NCBI RefSeq assembly: GCF_000147335.1
Contig: NC_014501.1
Location: 248,001-312,000 of the forward strand
Direction: 5' to 3'
Origin: Gloeothece verrucosa PCC 7822
GTDB taxonomy: Bacteria; Cyanobacteriota; Cyanobacteriia; Cyanobacteriales; Microcystaceae
DNA: 64,000 nt
Shown: positions 26,380 to 33,924 of the stretch, one piece after another
Position numbering within the stretch: position 1 is the first letter of the stretch
Layout: each line of letters begins with the position of its first letter
Notes under the pieces: model-generated
The model's database searches: none
Seen by the model: only the letters and a program-made list of their open reading frames with translations
What the model was told of the DNA's origin: nothing
Made by a program: the position numbers and the translations under genes

Positions 26380-27522
26380 ATGAAAGCCAGGTATCAATTT
26401 CGCGTTTACCCAACAAAAGACCAACAGATAGCCATCGCTAGACTGTTTGGTTGTTGTCGGGTAGTCTGGAATGATGCCTTGAGTTTTTGTCAAGAGAAAT
26501 ATAAGCAAGGAGAGAAAAAACCCAGCTATGGCGAACTGTCTAAAAGGTTAACTCAACTTAAGAAGAGTAGCGAAAAAGAATGGTTAGGGGAAGTGTCTTC
26601 TATCCCCTTGCAGCAATCATTAAAAGATTTAGAACAAGCTTATTCTAACTTTTTTAAATCTTGCAAAGGAGAGAGGAAAGGGAAAAAGATAAAGCCTCCT
26701 AAATTTAAGAAGCGTAAATCGAGACAGTCAGCCAAGTTTACCGATAACGGGTTTAAGGTAAGACAACACAATGTCTATCTCCCAAAGATAGGTAAACTAC
26801 GAATTGTTTGGACTAGACCCCTGCCTTCTCCCCCCTCATCAGTCACGCTGATTAAAGATAGTGCTGACAGGTATTTCTTGAGTTTTGTAGTTGAGATACA
26901 TCCTGAAAAGTTGCCCGACAATGAGCAATCTATTGGAATTGACTTGGGTATTATTGACTTCGCCACTTTTAGCAATGGTGAAAAGGTCAAAGCCCCTAAG
27001 CCCTTAAAGAAAAGATTAAAGAGGCTCAAGAAGCTACAAAGGAAATTTTCTAGAAAGAAAAAAGGTAGTAAACGGCGTGAAGTAGCTCGTAAAAAAGTAG
27101 CTAAACTCCATGCCAAAATAGCTGACACTAGAAAAGATTTTCTTCATAAACTATCCACTAGAGTTGTGCGTGAAAATCAAACTATCGCTCTAGAAGATTT
27201 AAATACAAGTGGGTTAATGAAAAACCGTAAACTCGCCCGAGCCATATCAGATTTGGGATGGTGTACCTTCCGAGATATGTTAACAGCTAAATCGGAAAAA
27301 TACGGGCGTGATTTACGGATAATTGACCGATGGGAGCCAACATCACAAAAATGCTCGTGTTGTGGGAAAAAGGGAGGCAAAAAAGAACTTTATGTTAGAG
27401 AGTGGCTTTGTCTTTTCTGTGGCACATGGCATGACAGGGATGTGAATGCAGCTAAAAACATTTTAGTCGCGGGTGGACTATCCGAGACTTTAAACGGAGT
27501 GCGACTCGTTCAGTCGAAATAA
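26380..27522 (+). CDS. tnpB: RNA-guided nuclease TnpB (exon 1 read into intron)
   Basis: Read without splicing it gives 380 aa, but only the 373 codons to 27498 are true exon; the rest is the start of a group II intron. All catalytic parts are present: RuvC acidic residues at Asp188 (GIDLGI), Glu272 (ALEDLN) and Asp354 (HDRDVN), and the zinc finger CSCCG...CLFCG. The N-terminal OrfB helix-turn-helix region begins MKARYQFRVYPTKDQQ. TnpB cuts DNA guided by omega RNA from the element's 3' end. Exon 2 (29969-30079) supplies the last 36 residues, giving 409 aa after splicing. Confidence 0.9.
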   Translation: MKARYQFRVYPTKDQQIAIARLFGCCRVVWNDALSFCQEKYKQGEKKPSYGELSKRLTQLKKSSEKEWLGEVSSIPLQQSLKDLEQAYSNFFKSCKGERKGKKIKPPKFKKRKSRQSAKFTDNGFKVRQHNVYLPKIGKLRIVWTRPLPSPPSSVTLIKDSADRYFLSFVVEIHPEKLPDNEQSIGIDLGIIDFATFSNGEKVKAPKPLKKRLKRLKKLQRKFSRKKKGSKRREVARKKVAKLHAKIADTRKDFLHKLSTRVVRENQTIALEDLNTSGLMKNRKLARAISDLGWCTFRDMLTAKSEKYGRDLRIIDRWEPTSQKCSCCGKKGGKKELYVREWLCLFCGTWHDRDVNAAKNILVAGGLSETLNGVRLVQSK

Positions 27523-28141
27523 GCAGTAATACTTAGGGATGACTGACATCTGATGAGTAACCATGAGGTTGAACAAGCACTTAAATCCTCATCAGGTGAT
27601 AACTTAATATCCGTAAAGGTGATGGTAGCCATCTGAGCCAAAAGCTAAGAAAGATGGTTGAAACTGCAAAGAATCACTAAATACCTAGTCCTTTCCCGTA
27701 GATGTTACGGTGACAGTATCGCCCCTAGTCATTTAAGACTGGTAAACTTATAGGCTAAAGCGGGGCGAAAAGGCAGTAACACCAAGAACGATGGTGAATC
27801 CTGTCTAACATCTAGTCATGGTTAGGAATACGAACTCTTGCCTGAAACGTCGTTAGAGTCACCCAGCCTACTCGTTCTATCGGCTGGAAACAAAAGTTAA
27901 AGGTCTAAAATGCCAGCAGATTTCCGTTTCTGAACTGGGAACATCCATATAGACTCGGCGTAGAAAGAGAACCTAAAGCTAGCAGCAACGGATATTAGGA
28001 ACGAAGTAAACCTTATAAATCTCTTGGAAATAGGTCGATTTATCCAAGTAGTAACCAACGCAAGATTTATAAGGGAAAGATGGTGTAAAAAGCCAAAGCC
28101 TGTTTGTAATAAATAGGATATGCTGACGTACACCCGATTAC

Positions 28142-29962
28142 ATGGAATATATAGTCGCTAATAGGAGCGAATATGTTATGAACACGGTCACAAAACCGAT
28201 GTATGAATGGAAGGACATCAATTGGCGTAAAGTCGAAAGATGTATCTTTAAACTCCAAAAACGAATATATAGAGCCAGTCAACAGGGCAATGTCAGAGTA
28301 GTTCACAAATTACAACGGCTACTCTTAAATAGCTGGTACGCTAAATTAATAGCAGTTCGACGAGTTACTCAAGATAATTCGGGCAAGAAAACCGCAGGAA
28401 TTGACGGAGTTAAATCCCTATCTCCTAAACAAAGAATGGCACTTGCTGAAGGGTTAAAATTGGGTCACAAAAGTCAACCAACTCGTCGAGTATGGATTCC
28501 AAAAGCTGGAACAGATGAAAAACGACCATTAGGAATTCCAACAATGTATGAACGTGCTTTACAAGCAGTAGTAAAACTAATGTTAGAACCCGAATGGGAG
28601 GCAAAGTTTGAACCGAATTCTTATGGTTTCCGACCAGCACGTTCAGCCCATGATGCAATCGAAGCAATATTTAATGTAATTAGTCATAAGGCAAAATATG
28701 TCTTAGATGCTGACATTTCAAAATGCTTTGATAAAATCAATCATGATAGACTTCTGGCGAAATTAGAAACTTACCCAAAGCTAAGACGACAAATCAAAGC
28801 TTGGTTAAAGGCAGGAGTAATGGAGGGAAAATCCCTATTTCCAACCGACGAAGGTACACCACAGGGCGGTGTTCTTAGCCCTTTATTAGCCAATATAGCC
28901 TTGCACGGAATGGAAATAAAAGTTAAGCAATACGCGGAAACTTTGAAAGGGAAGAAACAAAGGAATCGAAAAGCATTATCATTAATTAGATATGCAGACG
29001 ACTTTGTAATAATCCATGAAAATCTAGAGGTCATTCTAAAATGCCAGGAACTAATAAGGGACTGGTTAGCAGAAATGGGACTATAACTCAAACCTAGCAA
29101 AACTAAAATTACCCATACTCTTTATGAGTATAACGGGAATTTAGGATTCAATTTCCTTGGATTTAATATCCGACAATACCCAATCAAGGGAATACATAAT
29201 AGCGGAAAAAATACCAACGGAAAAAGACTAGGTTTTAAAACCCTTATCAAACCCGCCAAAGAAAAAGTAAAACTCCACAATTATAAGATAGGTAATTTAA
29301 TCCAAAAGCATAAAACGCAACCGCAAAGTGCCTTAATCAAGCAATTAAATACGGTAATAAAAGGATGGACTAATTATTACAAAACAGTAATATGTAAAGA
29401 CACCTTTTATAAATGCGATAATATCACCTATCAACAACTTAGAGCGTGGAGTCATTACAGACACCCAAGAAAAAATAAGCACTGGATAGTCAGAAAATAC
29501 TGGCAATCCGAAAAGACAAGAAACTGGGTGTTTAAAACAAAAGACGGATTAACCCTGAATACACACGGTGAAACTGAAAAAGTCAAATACGTCAAGGTAC
29601 AGGGAGTAAGAAGTCCTTACGACGGGGATATGATCTATTGGAGTAGTCGATTAGGGAAACACCCTGAAATGCCAGCAGAAAAAGCAAATCTATTAAAGAA
29701 ACAAAGAGGACGCTGTGCATATTGTGGATTACATTTCCGAGATGGAGATTTAATAGAAACCGACCACATTATCCCCAAGTTCAAGGGGGGTAAAAACTCA
29801 AAACAAAATAAGCAGTTACTCCATCGACATTGCCACGACCTGAAAACTGCACAGGATATGACGGGTACTCATGATAAGAGCCGTGTAATTGAGGAGCGGA
29901 GTGAAACTAAAGTCTCACGCTCCGTTCTGAAGACGAGTCAGGGGGGCGACCCTCTGGCTTAG
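28142..29962 (+). pseudogene. Group II intron-encoded RT/maturase/HNH protein with one in-frame stop
   Basis: One frame of 606 codons interrupted only by TAA at 29084-29086, where related proteins have a sense codon (probably GAA, in a region reading LAEMGL...LKPSKTK). RT domain: IPTMYERALQ, EGTPQGGVLSPLL, catalytic RYADDFVIIH. After the stop come the rest of RT and the maturase domain (FNFLGFNIRQY, VIKGWTNYYK), then an HNH endonuclease (CAYCG...ETDHIIPKFKGG...HRHCHD). An ATG at 28178 is an alternative start. The frame runs into domains V and VI. Unless the stop is suppressed, mobility would require another maturase. Confidence 0.88.
29894..29927 (+). ncRNA. Group II intron domain V
   Basis: 34 bases: GAGCGGAGTG, then AAACTAAAGT, then CTCACGCTCCGTTC. 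GAGCGGAGTG pairs with the 3' half, and the catalytic AGC triad sits at the base. Exact 34-base length is typical of domain V. Confidence 0.85.
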
Positions 29963-29968
29963 TTTAAT

Positions 29969-30079
29969 CGCGATGTGAAAGCATCTTCAGGTAAAAGAAA
30001 GAGGAAGTGTAAGACTACCTCGGTAGCAATTTCTGTTGAAGCGCCCACCACCTTTAAACCGGTTCAGTTGAGCTTGTGA
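29969..30079 (+). CDS. tnpB: tnpB exon 2
   Basis: 36 codons plus TGA, continuing the tnpB frame after intron removal (RDVKASSGKRKRKCK, then TTSVAISVEAPTTFKPVQLS). The tail resembles cyanobacterial TnpB C-termini, which often end in a VEAPTH...VQLSL pattern. Without splicing these residues are lost. The omega RNA of TnpB elements usually overlaps this part of the gene. Confidence 0.85.
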   Translation, partial: RDVKASSGKRKRKCKTTSVAISVEAPTTFKPVQLSL

Positions 30080-30172
30080 AAGAGGAATCGCCCCTTCAGG
30101 TCGGCGAGGATGTCAACAGTGTATTCCTAGTAATGGCTACAGACCAATGACTCATGACTTTCTTTAACCCGG

Positions 30173-31648
30173 TCAACCAATTTGAATATTTCTAACGCGC
30201 ACCGGTACACAAGCATGAGTCATTTGGGCCACTTGCATGGGTTCGCCTTTGCCACACATATTGGTTCCGCATTGGATTCTTTCTGACGCTGGGCCTAGGG
30301 CATCTATACTATTCCAAAAATCGGTGGTCATAGAATGATAGGTCACATTTTTTAACATCCCTACGATTTTGCCCTTTTCAATTTTCCAAAAGGCATCTCC
30401 GCCAAATTGAAAGTTACGCCGTTGCTGATCAATAGAATAACTGCCAATTCCATCAATTAAAATTCCCTCTTCGGTATCGGCTATCATCTCCTCTAAGCTG
30501 GCAGTATGACTTCCCCCATCAGGCCCCGGTTCTAATCCTAAATTGGGAATGCGTACCATAGGAATACTGCCCCAACTATCTGCATAAGCGCTTCCGTTAC
30601 TGCTTTCTCGTCCTAATCGATGGGCGGTTTCTCGGTCGGTGAGATAGTCTACTAAAATACCCTCTTTAATCACATACCATTGTTGCGCTTTGACTCCTTC
30701 ATCATCATAAGCGACGGTTCCTCGTCCTGCGGCTTGGGTGCGATCCGCGATAAAGTTAATCCAAGGGGCCCCATATTGCAGTTTTCCTAATTTATCGGTA
30801 GTAGCAAAGCTTGTGCCGGCAAAGTTAGCCTCATAGCCATAGACGCGATCTAATTCTGTGGGGTGCCCAACAGATTCATGAATGGTTAACCAGAGATTGG
30901 TTGGTTTGAGGATGAGGGTTGTTTGAGTAGAGGGGATTTTAGGGGCGTTTACTTTTTCGATGGCCTCAAGGGCGACTCGATCTACATTGTTTAAGAGGTC
31001 TTGCCGATTAATATGTTCATAGCCTAAATTGAGGGGATAACGTTCATAATAGCGAGTTTGGGCATCTCCATTAGCTACTGCTGTGCAACCAAAACCGGCA
31101 TAACTGCGATAGATGGTTTGTGTAATCAATGATCCTTCTGTGGAGGCGAAGGTTTTTTCTTCTTGGGTAAAACTGAGAAAGGCCTCGGCTTTTTTCACGC
31201 CGCGATCACCATAGGCGAGAAGTCCATCAGTCAGGGTTAATAGCAGTTGGGCTTTTTCTTCGATGGGAATGCTAAAAGGATCAATTTCGATGGGAGTTAT
31301 ATAAGTATCTTGATAGGCTTCAACCGGAACTAATTTAACGGGTTGTTGTTGAGTGAGGCGGCTGGCTTTGGCAATTTCTACGGCTAAAGTGACGATGCGG
31401 CTAATTTCTTCGGGGGTTTTTCGATGTGAAGCCGCAAATCCCCAAGCCCCTTGATAAAGAACTCGCACCCCAAAACCTGAGTTAATATCATCTCTTAAGT
31501 CGGCCAGGGAGTGATCGCGGGCGCGGTAGCGTTGATTACGGTAGCTACAAAAGCGAATGTCTCCATATTCGCAGCCGGTTTGACGGATTAATTCAATGGC
31601 TAGATTGGCTAATTCTGCTGTGGTTTTTTTTGGCGGCGCTTGTACCAT
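30173..31648 (-). CDS. tldD: TldD-family metalloprotease
   Basis: 491 aa, full length. The metal-binding HESVGHPTELDR sequence has the family HExxxH pattern. N-terminal dimerisation region includes RARDHSLADLRDDINSGFGV; the C-terminus has CGKGEPMQVAQMTHACVPVR. TldD works with TldE/PmbA as a zinc protease processing peptides such as microcins and degrading unfolded peptides. The tldE partner is not in this window. Confidence 0.92.
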   Translation of the reverse strand: MVQAPPKKTTAELANLAIELIRQTGCEYGDIRFCSYRNQRYRARDHSLADLRDDINSGFGVRVLYQGAWGFAASHRKTPEEISRIVTLAVEIAKASRLTQQQPVKLVPVEAYQDTYITPIEIDPFSIPIEEKAQLLLTLTDGLLAYGDRGVKKAEAFLSFTQEEKTFASTEGSLITQTIYRSYAGFGCTAVANGDAQTRYYERYPLNLGYEHINRQDLLNNVDRVALEAIEKVNAPKIPSTQTTLILKPTNLWLTIHESVGHPTELDRVYGYEANFAGTSFATTDKLGKLQYGAPWINFIADRTQAAGRGTVAYDDEGVKAQQWYVIKEGILVDYLTDRETAHRLGRESSNGSAYADSWGSIPMVRIPNLGLEPGPDGGSHTASLEEMIADTEEGILIDGIGSYSIDQQRRNFQFGGDAFWKIEKGKIVGMLKNVTYHSMTTDFWNSIDALGPASERIQCGTNMCGKGEPMQVAQMTHACVPVRVRNIQIG

Positions 31649-31737
31649 CTCTTTTTTTAGTCCTCACCAAGTTATTCCTTCAGTTTATCTAATTAGCTGT
31701 GCTCTATTTATCCATATTTTATTTCTTTTGTCAATAC

Positions 31738-32034
31738 TTAATAAGACAGAGGACAGCTTTTCAGCGCTTGAATACTCCAATTTAAAACCACTAATTGAAT
31801 AACAAATAAAATAATAATAAACCCAAAAATTAGCAAACTATATTTTTTAAACATTCGTATAATTAATTTTTCTATGGCTCTCACTAAAAGAGATTCCATT
31901 TCTTGGTTAGAAAGGGTTTTATCAATAATTCCCTCGATTTCTTGGTTTAAGGCTTCGCCGGCTTGATTAGTAACTTTTCTAACGTTTCTCTTAAAAAGAA
32001 TTTGAAATCGTCTAAAAAAATTATTTTTTTTCAT
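31738..32034 (-). CDS. Small membrane protein, unknown function
   Basis: 98 aa: a basic N-terminus (MKKNNFFRRFQILFKRNVRK), an amphipathic middle (EIEGIIDKTLSNQEMESLLV) and one or two hydrophobic helices at about 66-90 (LLIFGFIIILFVIQLVVLNW). No family recognised. It lies between tldD and a DUF1232 gene on the same strand; the gap to DUF1232 (120 bases) contains a palindrome, so it may be separately transcribed. Confidence 0.6.
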   Translation of the reverse strand: MKKNNFFRRFQILFKRNVRKVTNQAGEALNQEIEGIIDKTLSNQEMESLLVRAIEKLIIRMFKKYSLLIFGFIIILFVIQLVVLNWSIQALKSCPLSY

Positions 32035-32096
32035 GGTGAGAGGATTTTGTTCATTTTTTTCATGATAACAAAAAACCGCGTTAATATTAAATATTT

Positions 32097-32116
32097 AAGC
32101 CTGCATAGGCAGGCTT
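32097..32116 (-). terminator. Hairpin downstream of the DUF1232 gene
   Basis: AAGCCTGC (32097-32104) is the inverted partner of GCAGGCTT (32109-32116). It resembles the AGCCCGC/GCGGGCT hairpin in the inverted repeats near 5780 and 6125 and may belong to the same palindromic repeat family. No good T run, so terminator function is uncertain. Confidence 0.45.
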
Positions 32117-32154
32117 TAGCTTGAGAGAATTTATGTTTAATGTTTCGGATAAAT

Positions 32155-32445
32155 TTATTCAGAAGTAGCGGAAACTTCTACAGTAGCGTCTTGAGGTTGT
32201 GATTCAGGATTATTAATTTCGTGCCGACGTTGGCGATTTTCAGTGATTAGCCGCGAAATTTCTGTCATTAGCAGAGTAAGCACTACTCCATCGTCAATCC
32301 ATCCCAGGATAGGAATAAAGTCAGGCAGAATATCAATGGGACTTATTAAATAGAGAAAAGTGCCTAAAATAATAACCCAACGATACTTAGGATTACGGAC
32401 TTGACTCCGATACCAGTTATAAAAAGACTCAACAATATGGTTCAT
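32155..32445 (-). CDS. YkvA-like DUF1232 membrane protein
   Basis: 96 aa. The core WVIILGTFLYLISPIDILPD followed by FIPILGWIDDGVV is the DUF1232 signature, with two hydrophobic segments. Family members are small membrane proteins of unknown function. The C-terminal tail is polar and Glu-rich. Single gene. Confidence 0.88.
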   Translation of the reverse strand: MNHIVESFYNWYRSQVRNPKYRWVIILGTFLYLISPIDILPDFIPILGWIDDGVVLTLLMTEISRLITENRQRRHEINNPESQPQDATVEVSATSE

Positions 32446-32785
32446 TTCTACCTATCCATACTCGTTCTATCTTTATTTTTACGAGTTTACCCTCGAGAAA
32501 ACAGTAGGGATTGTTCTCTCTAAGGTTCGGTTTTCTGGGAAAATGTAAAGCGTTTAAATCCACTGACTTAAACGACTTATTGGGATTCGGGAACTTGGGG
32601 GATTTAAAATAATTACTTCGGCGAATTTGTTAAATTTTGTTACAAAAAGCCCCATTCTCCTCTATGAAGGTCAATAATATAAATAAGCACAAATACTCAA
32701 TCTAATTCCCCAACTAAATCCCAAAAAAGTCTAAAGAAATTGCTCTCATGTTTGATTTAAGAGTAGGTTAATCTATTAAAAATCT

Positions 32786-32890
32786 TAAGAAAATTTAAAT
32801 ATTGCCAGCGCTTTCACCTATAAATTGCTGGTATTTAGTAAGCGCCAAACCTAGAAACTACAGGAGTTTCTGGGTTTGATATTTTTTTTT
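32786..32890 (+). ncRNA. Candidate small RNA with interleaved stems and a terminator
   Basis: TTGATT (32752-32757) and TATTAA (32774-32779), 16 bases apart, could be a promoter. CCAGC (32805-32809) pairs with GCTGG (32827-32831), while GCGCTT (32808-32813) pairs with AAGCGC (32840-32845). The stems interleave, giving a pseudoknot or two alternative folds. A strong terminator ends the unit. No known RNA family was recognised; the start is a guess. Confidence 0.4.
32847..32890 (+). terminator. Strong Rho-independent terminator
   Basis: AAACCTAGAAACT (32847-32859) pairs with AGTTTCTGGGTTT (32865-32877) with one G-T pair and a 5-base loop, followed after GATA by nine T. No protein gene lies upstream on this strand, which supports a non-coding transcript. 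Confidence 0.8.
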
Positions 32891-33044
32891 GTAAACAACA
32901 CTATGCAAGCAGGAGATAACCGACTATAACTGAGATAGCTTTTGCGTTCTTTCCCCATAGCTCAATCAGTAAAAACACCCGTTTTGGGGATGAAATTGTC
33001 ACAAGCTGTATCAAGAACCAATTACAGTAAGGATAAGTAGCACA

Positions 33045-33176
33045 ATGGATACTCAACATCAACAAATAGAGAACTATCTAGAGTTTGCGAGAGAGGTAAT
33101 GCAGAAGACACTGGAATTATGTCAAGCGCAACAAGCGCAAAGAGACAAAAAACTGCAATTGTGCCAGAAAAACTGA
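33045..33176 (+). CDS. Possible 43-aa small protein
   Basis: MDTQHQQIENYLEFAREVMQ followed by a Gln- and Lys-rich helix with two Cys. AGGA lies about 12 bases upstream, somewhat far. Charged helical composition is plausible for a small protein, but there is no other support. Confidence 0.3.
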   Translation: MDTQHQQIENYLEFAREVMQKTLELCQAQQAQRDKKLQLCQKN

Positions 33177-33453
33177 GCATTAACCGGATATTTTGCTTTG
33201 GCGAAAGCTATTTAGGGACGGGTTACCCAAATTTTCAGTCTGAACCGAAAAAATTCCTTAACTGTCAGGCAAGGGAATTACAAGTTTTGATTAGGCACTC
33301 CTGCAACAGGTAAAGGTTTGAGGGTTTGTTTGTTAACGTGATCATCTAAAATTTAAATGTGCCACACCCTGAGAGGTAAAATCTGTTCTTGAAGGTTTTC
33401 GCTATTACCCTACCGGCGGTATAGTGAAATTGAGAGCGATGAGAATTGATTGA

Positions 33454-33759
33454 CCTAATGGAAAAGCTAATAGTATCAAATTTTTTGAATTTATCCAGGC
33501 AGGTAATACATTACAATCTCAAAAAAATAGCTTAAATTTAAATGGAAAAAATAAGCGGCAAAAACTTTTTAAAGTCGTTGCTGAATTAGAAGTTTTAAAT
33601 ATTAATGATTTTGCCGTGTACACTCTAGAAAACGGTGAACTGAAAAGCATCATTAATCAAGAAAACAAGTTAATCGATACTAATATTATTGACGAAGTTT
33701 CCAATAAAATTAGTGAGGAGTTTGAAAAACTTCTAGATTTAGAATTTGAGGGAGCATAA
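33454..33759 (+). pseudogene. Gene fragment without start codon
   Basis: 101 sense codons following a stop at 33451-33453, with protein-like composition (RQKLFKVVAELEVLNINDFA, ENKLIDTNIIDEVSNKISEE) but no in-frame ATG, GTG or TTG near its beginning. It is best read as the C-terminal part of a decayed gene. Family not recognised. Confidence 0.45.
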
Positions 33760-33762
33760 TGA

Positions 33763-33885
33763 ATGAATTTGGCAGACTGCTCTCAGCAAGTTCAAGACAA
33801 AATAATTGTTCTCAAAGATCAAATTTTACGAGTAAAACCATCAGGGTATCAAGAAGAATTAAGCCGCATTATCATTAAAAAGTAG
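33763..33885 (+). CDS. Possible 40-aa small protein, next to the fragment
   Basis: MNLADCSQQVQDKIIVLKDQ then ILRVKPSGYQEELSRIIIKK. It follows the preceding fragment by three bases, the spacing of a translationally coupled gene, so it may be the downstream remnant of the same decayed operon. No family recognised. Confidence 0.35.
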   Translation: MNLADCSQQVQDKIIVLKDQILRVKPSGYQEELSRIIIKK

Positions 33886-33924
33886 TAAAATAAAAAACGC
33901 TCCCAAACTCCCCTCAAAACCATC

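Larger units (their letters stand above)
27499..29968 (+). mobile_element. Group II intron inserted in tnpB
   Basis: 2470 bases. The 5' end GTGCG matches the group II consensus and opens a hairpin CGACT/AGTCG. The 3' end has a domain V (29894-29927), a domain VI stem GTCAGGGG/CCTCTGGC and a TTTAAT terminus. Removing it joins GGA to CGC between codons 373 and 374 of tnpB and restores the reading frame, which fixes both splice sites. IBS1 AAACGGA (27492-27498) is fully complementary to TCCGTTT (27923-27929, EBS1). It encodes its own RT/maturase, now carrying a stop. Confidence 0.92.
26170..30117 (+). mobile_element. IS200/IS605-type TnpB element, interrupted by a group II intron
   Basis: The element contains a divergent small RHH gene and tnpB. 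A hairpin with CGCCCT/AGGGCG lies near the left side (26186-26200). The right end after the tnpB stop has a GC hairpin followed by GGCGAGGATGTCAAC (ends about 30117), the form of terminus also seen at the remnant near 44067. No TnpA transposase is present, so it would need help in trans. Exact ends, particularly the left one, are estimates. Confidence 0.7.
32446..33924. other. 1.5-kb gene-poor region with decayed frames
   Basis: This stretch between DUF1232 and the S9 peptidase contains no intact long gene. It holds a candidate small RNA ending at a strong terminator (32786-32890), a 43-codon frame (33045-33176), a 101-codon frame without a start codon (33454-33759) and a 40-codon frame (33763-33885). 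The rest appears non-coding. Confidence 0.6.

Noticed and set aside
29528..29962. Independent HNH endonuclease gene of 144 codons
   Set aside because: It is in frame with the reverse transcriptase upstream and is the C-terminal domain of the intron-encoded protein after the nonsense codon.
33119..33313. 64-codon plus-strand frame
   Set aside because: It overlaps another small frame, has no ribosome binding site, and shows no recognisable family.
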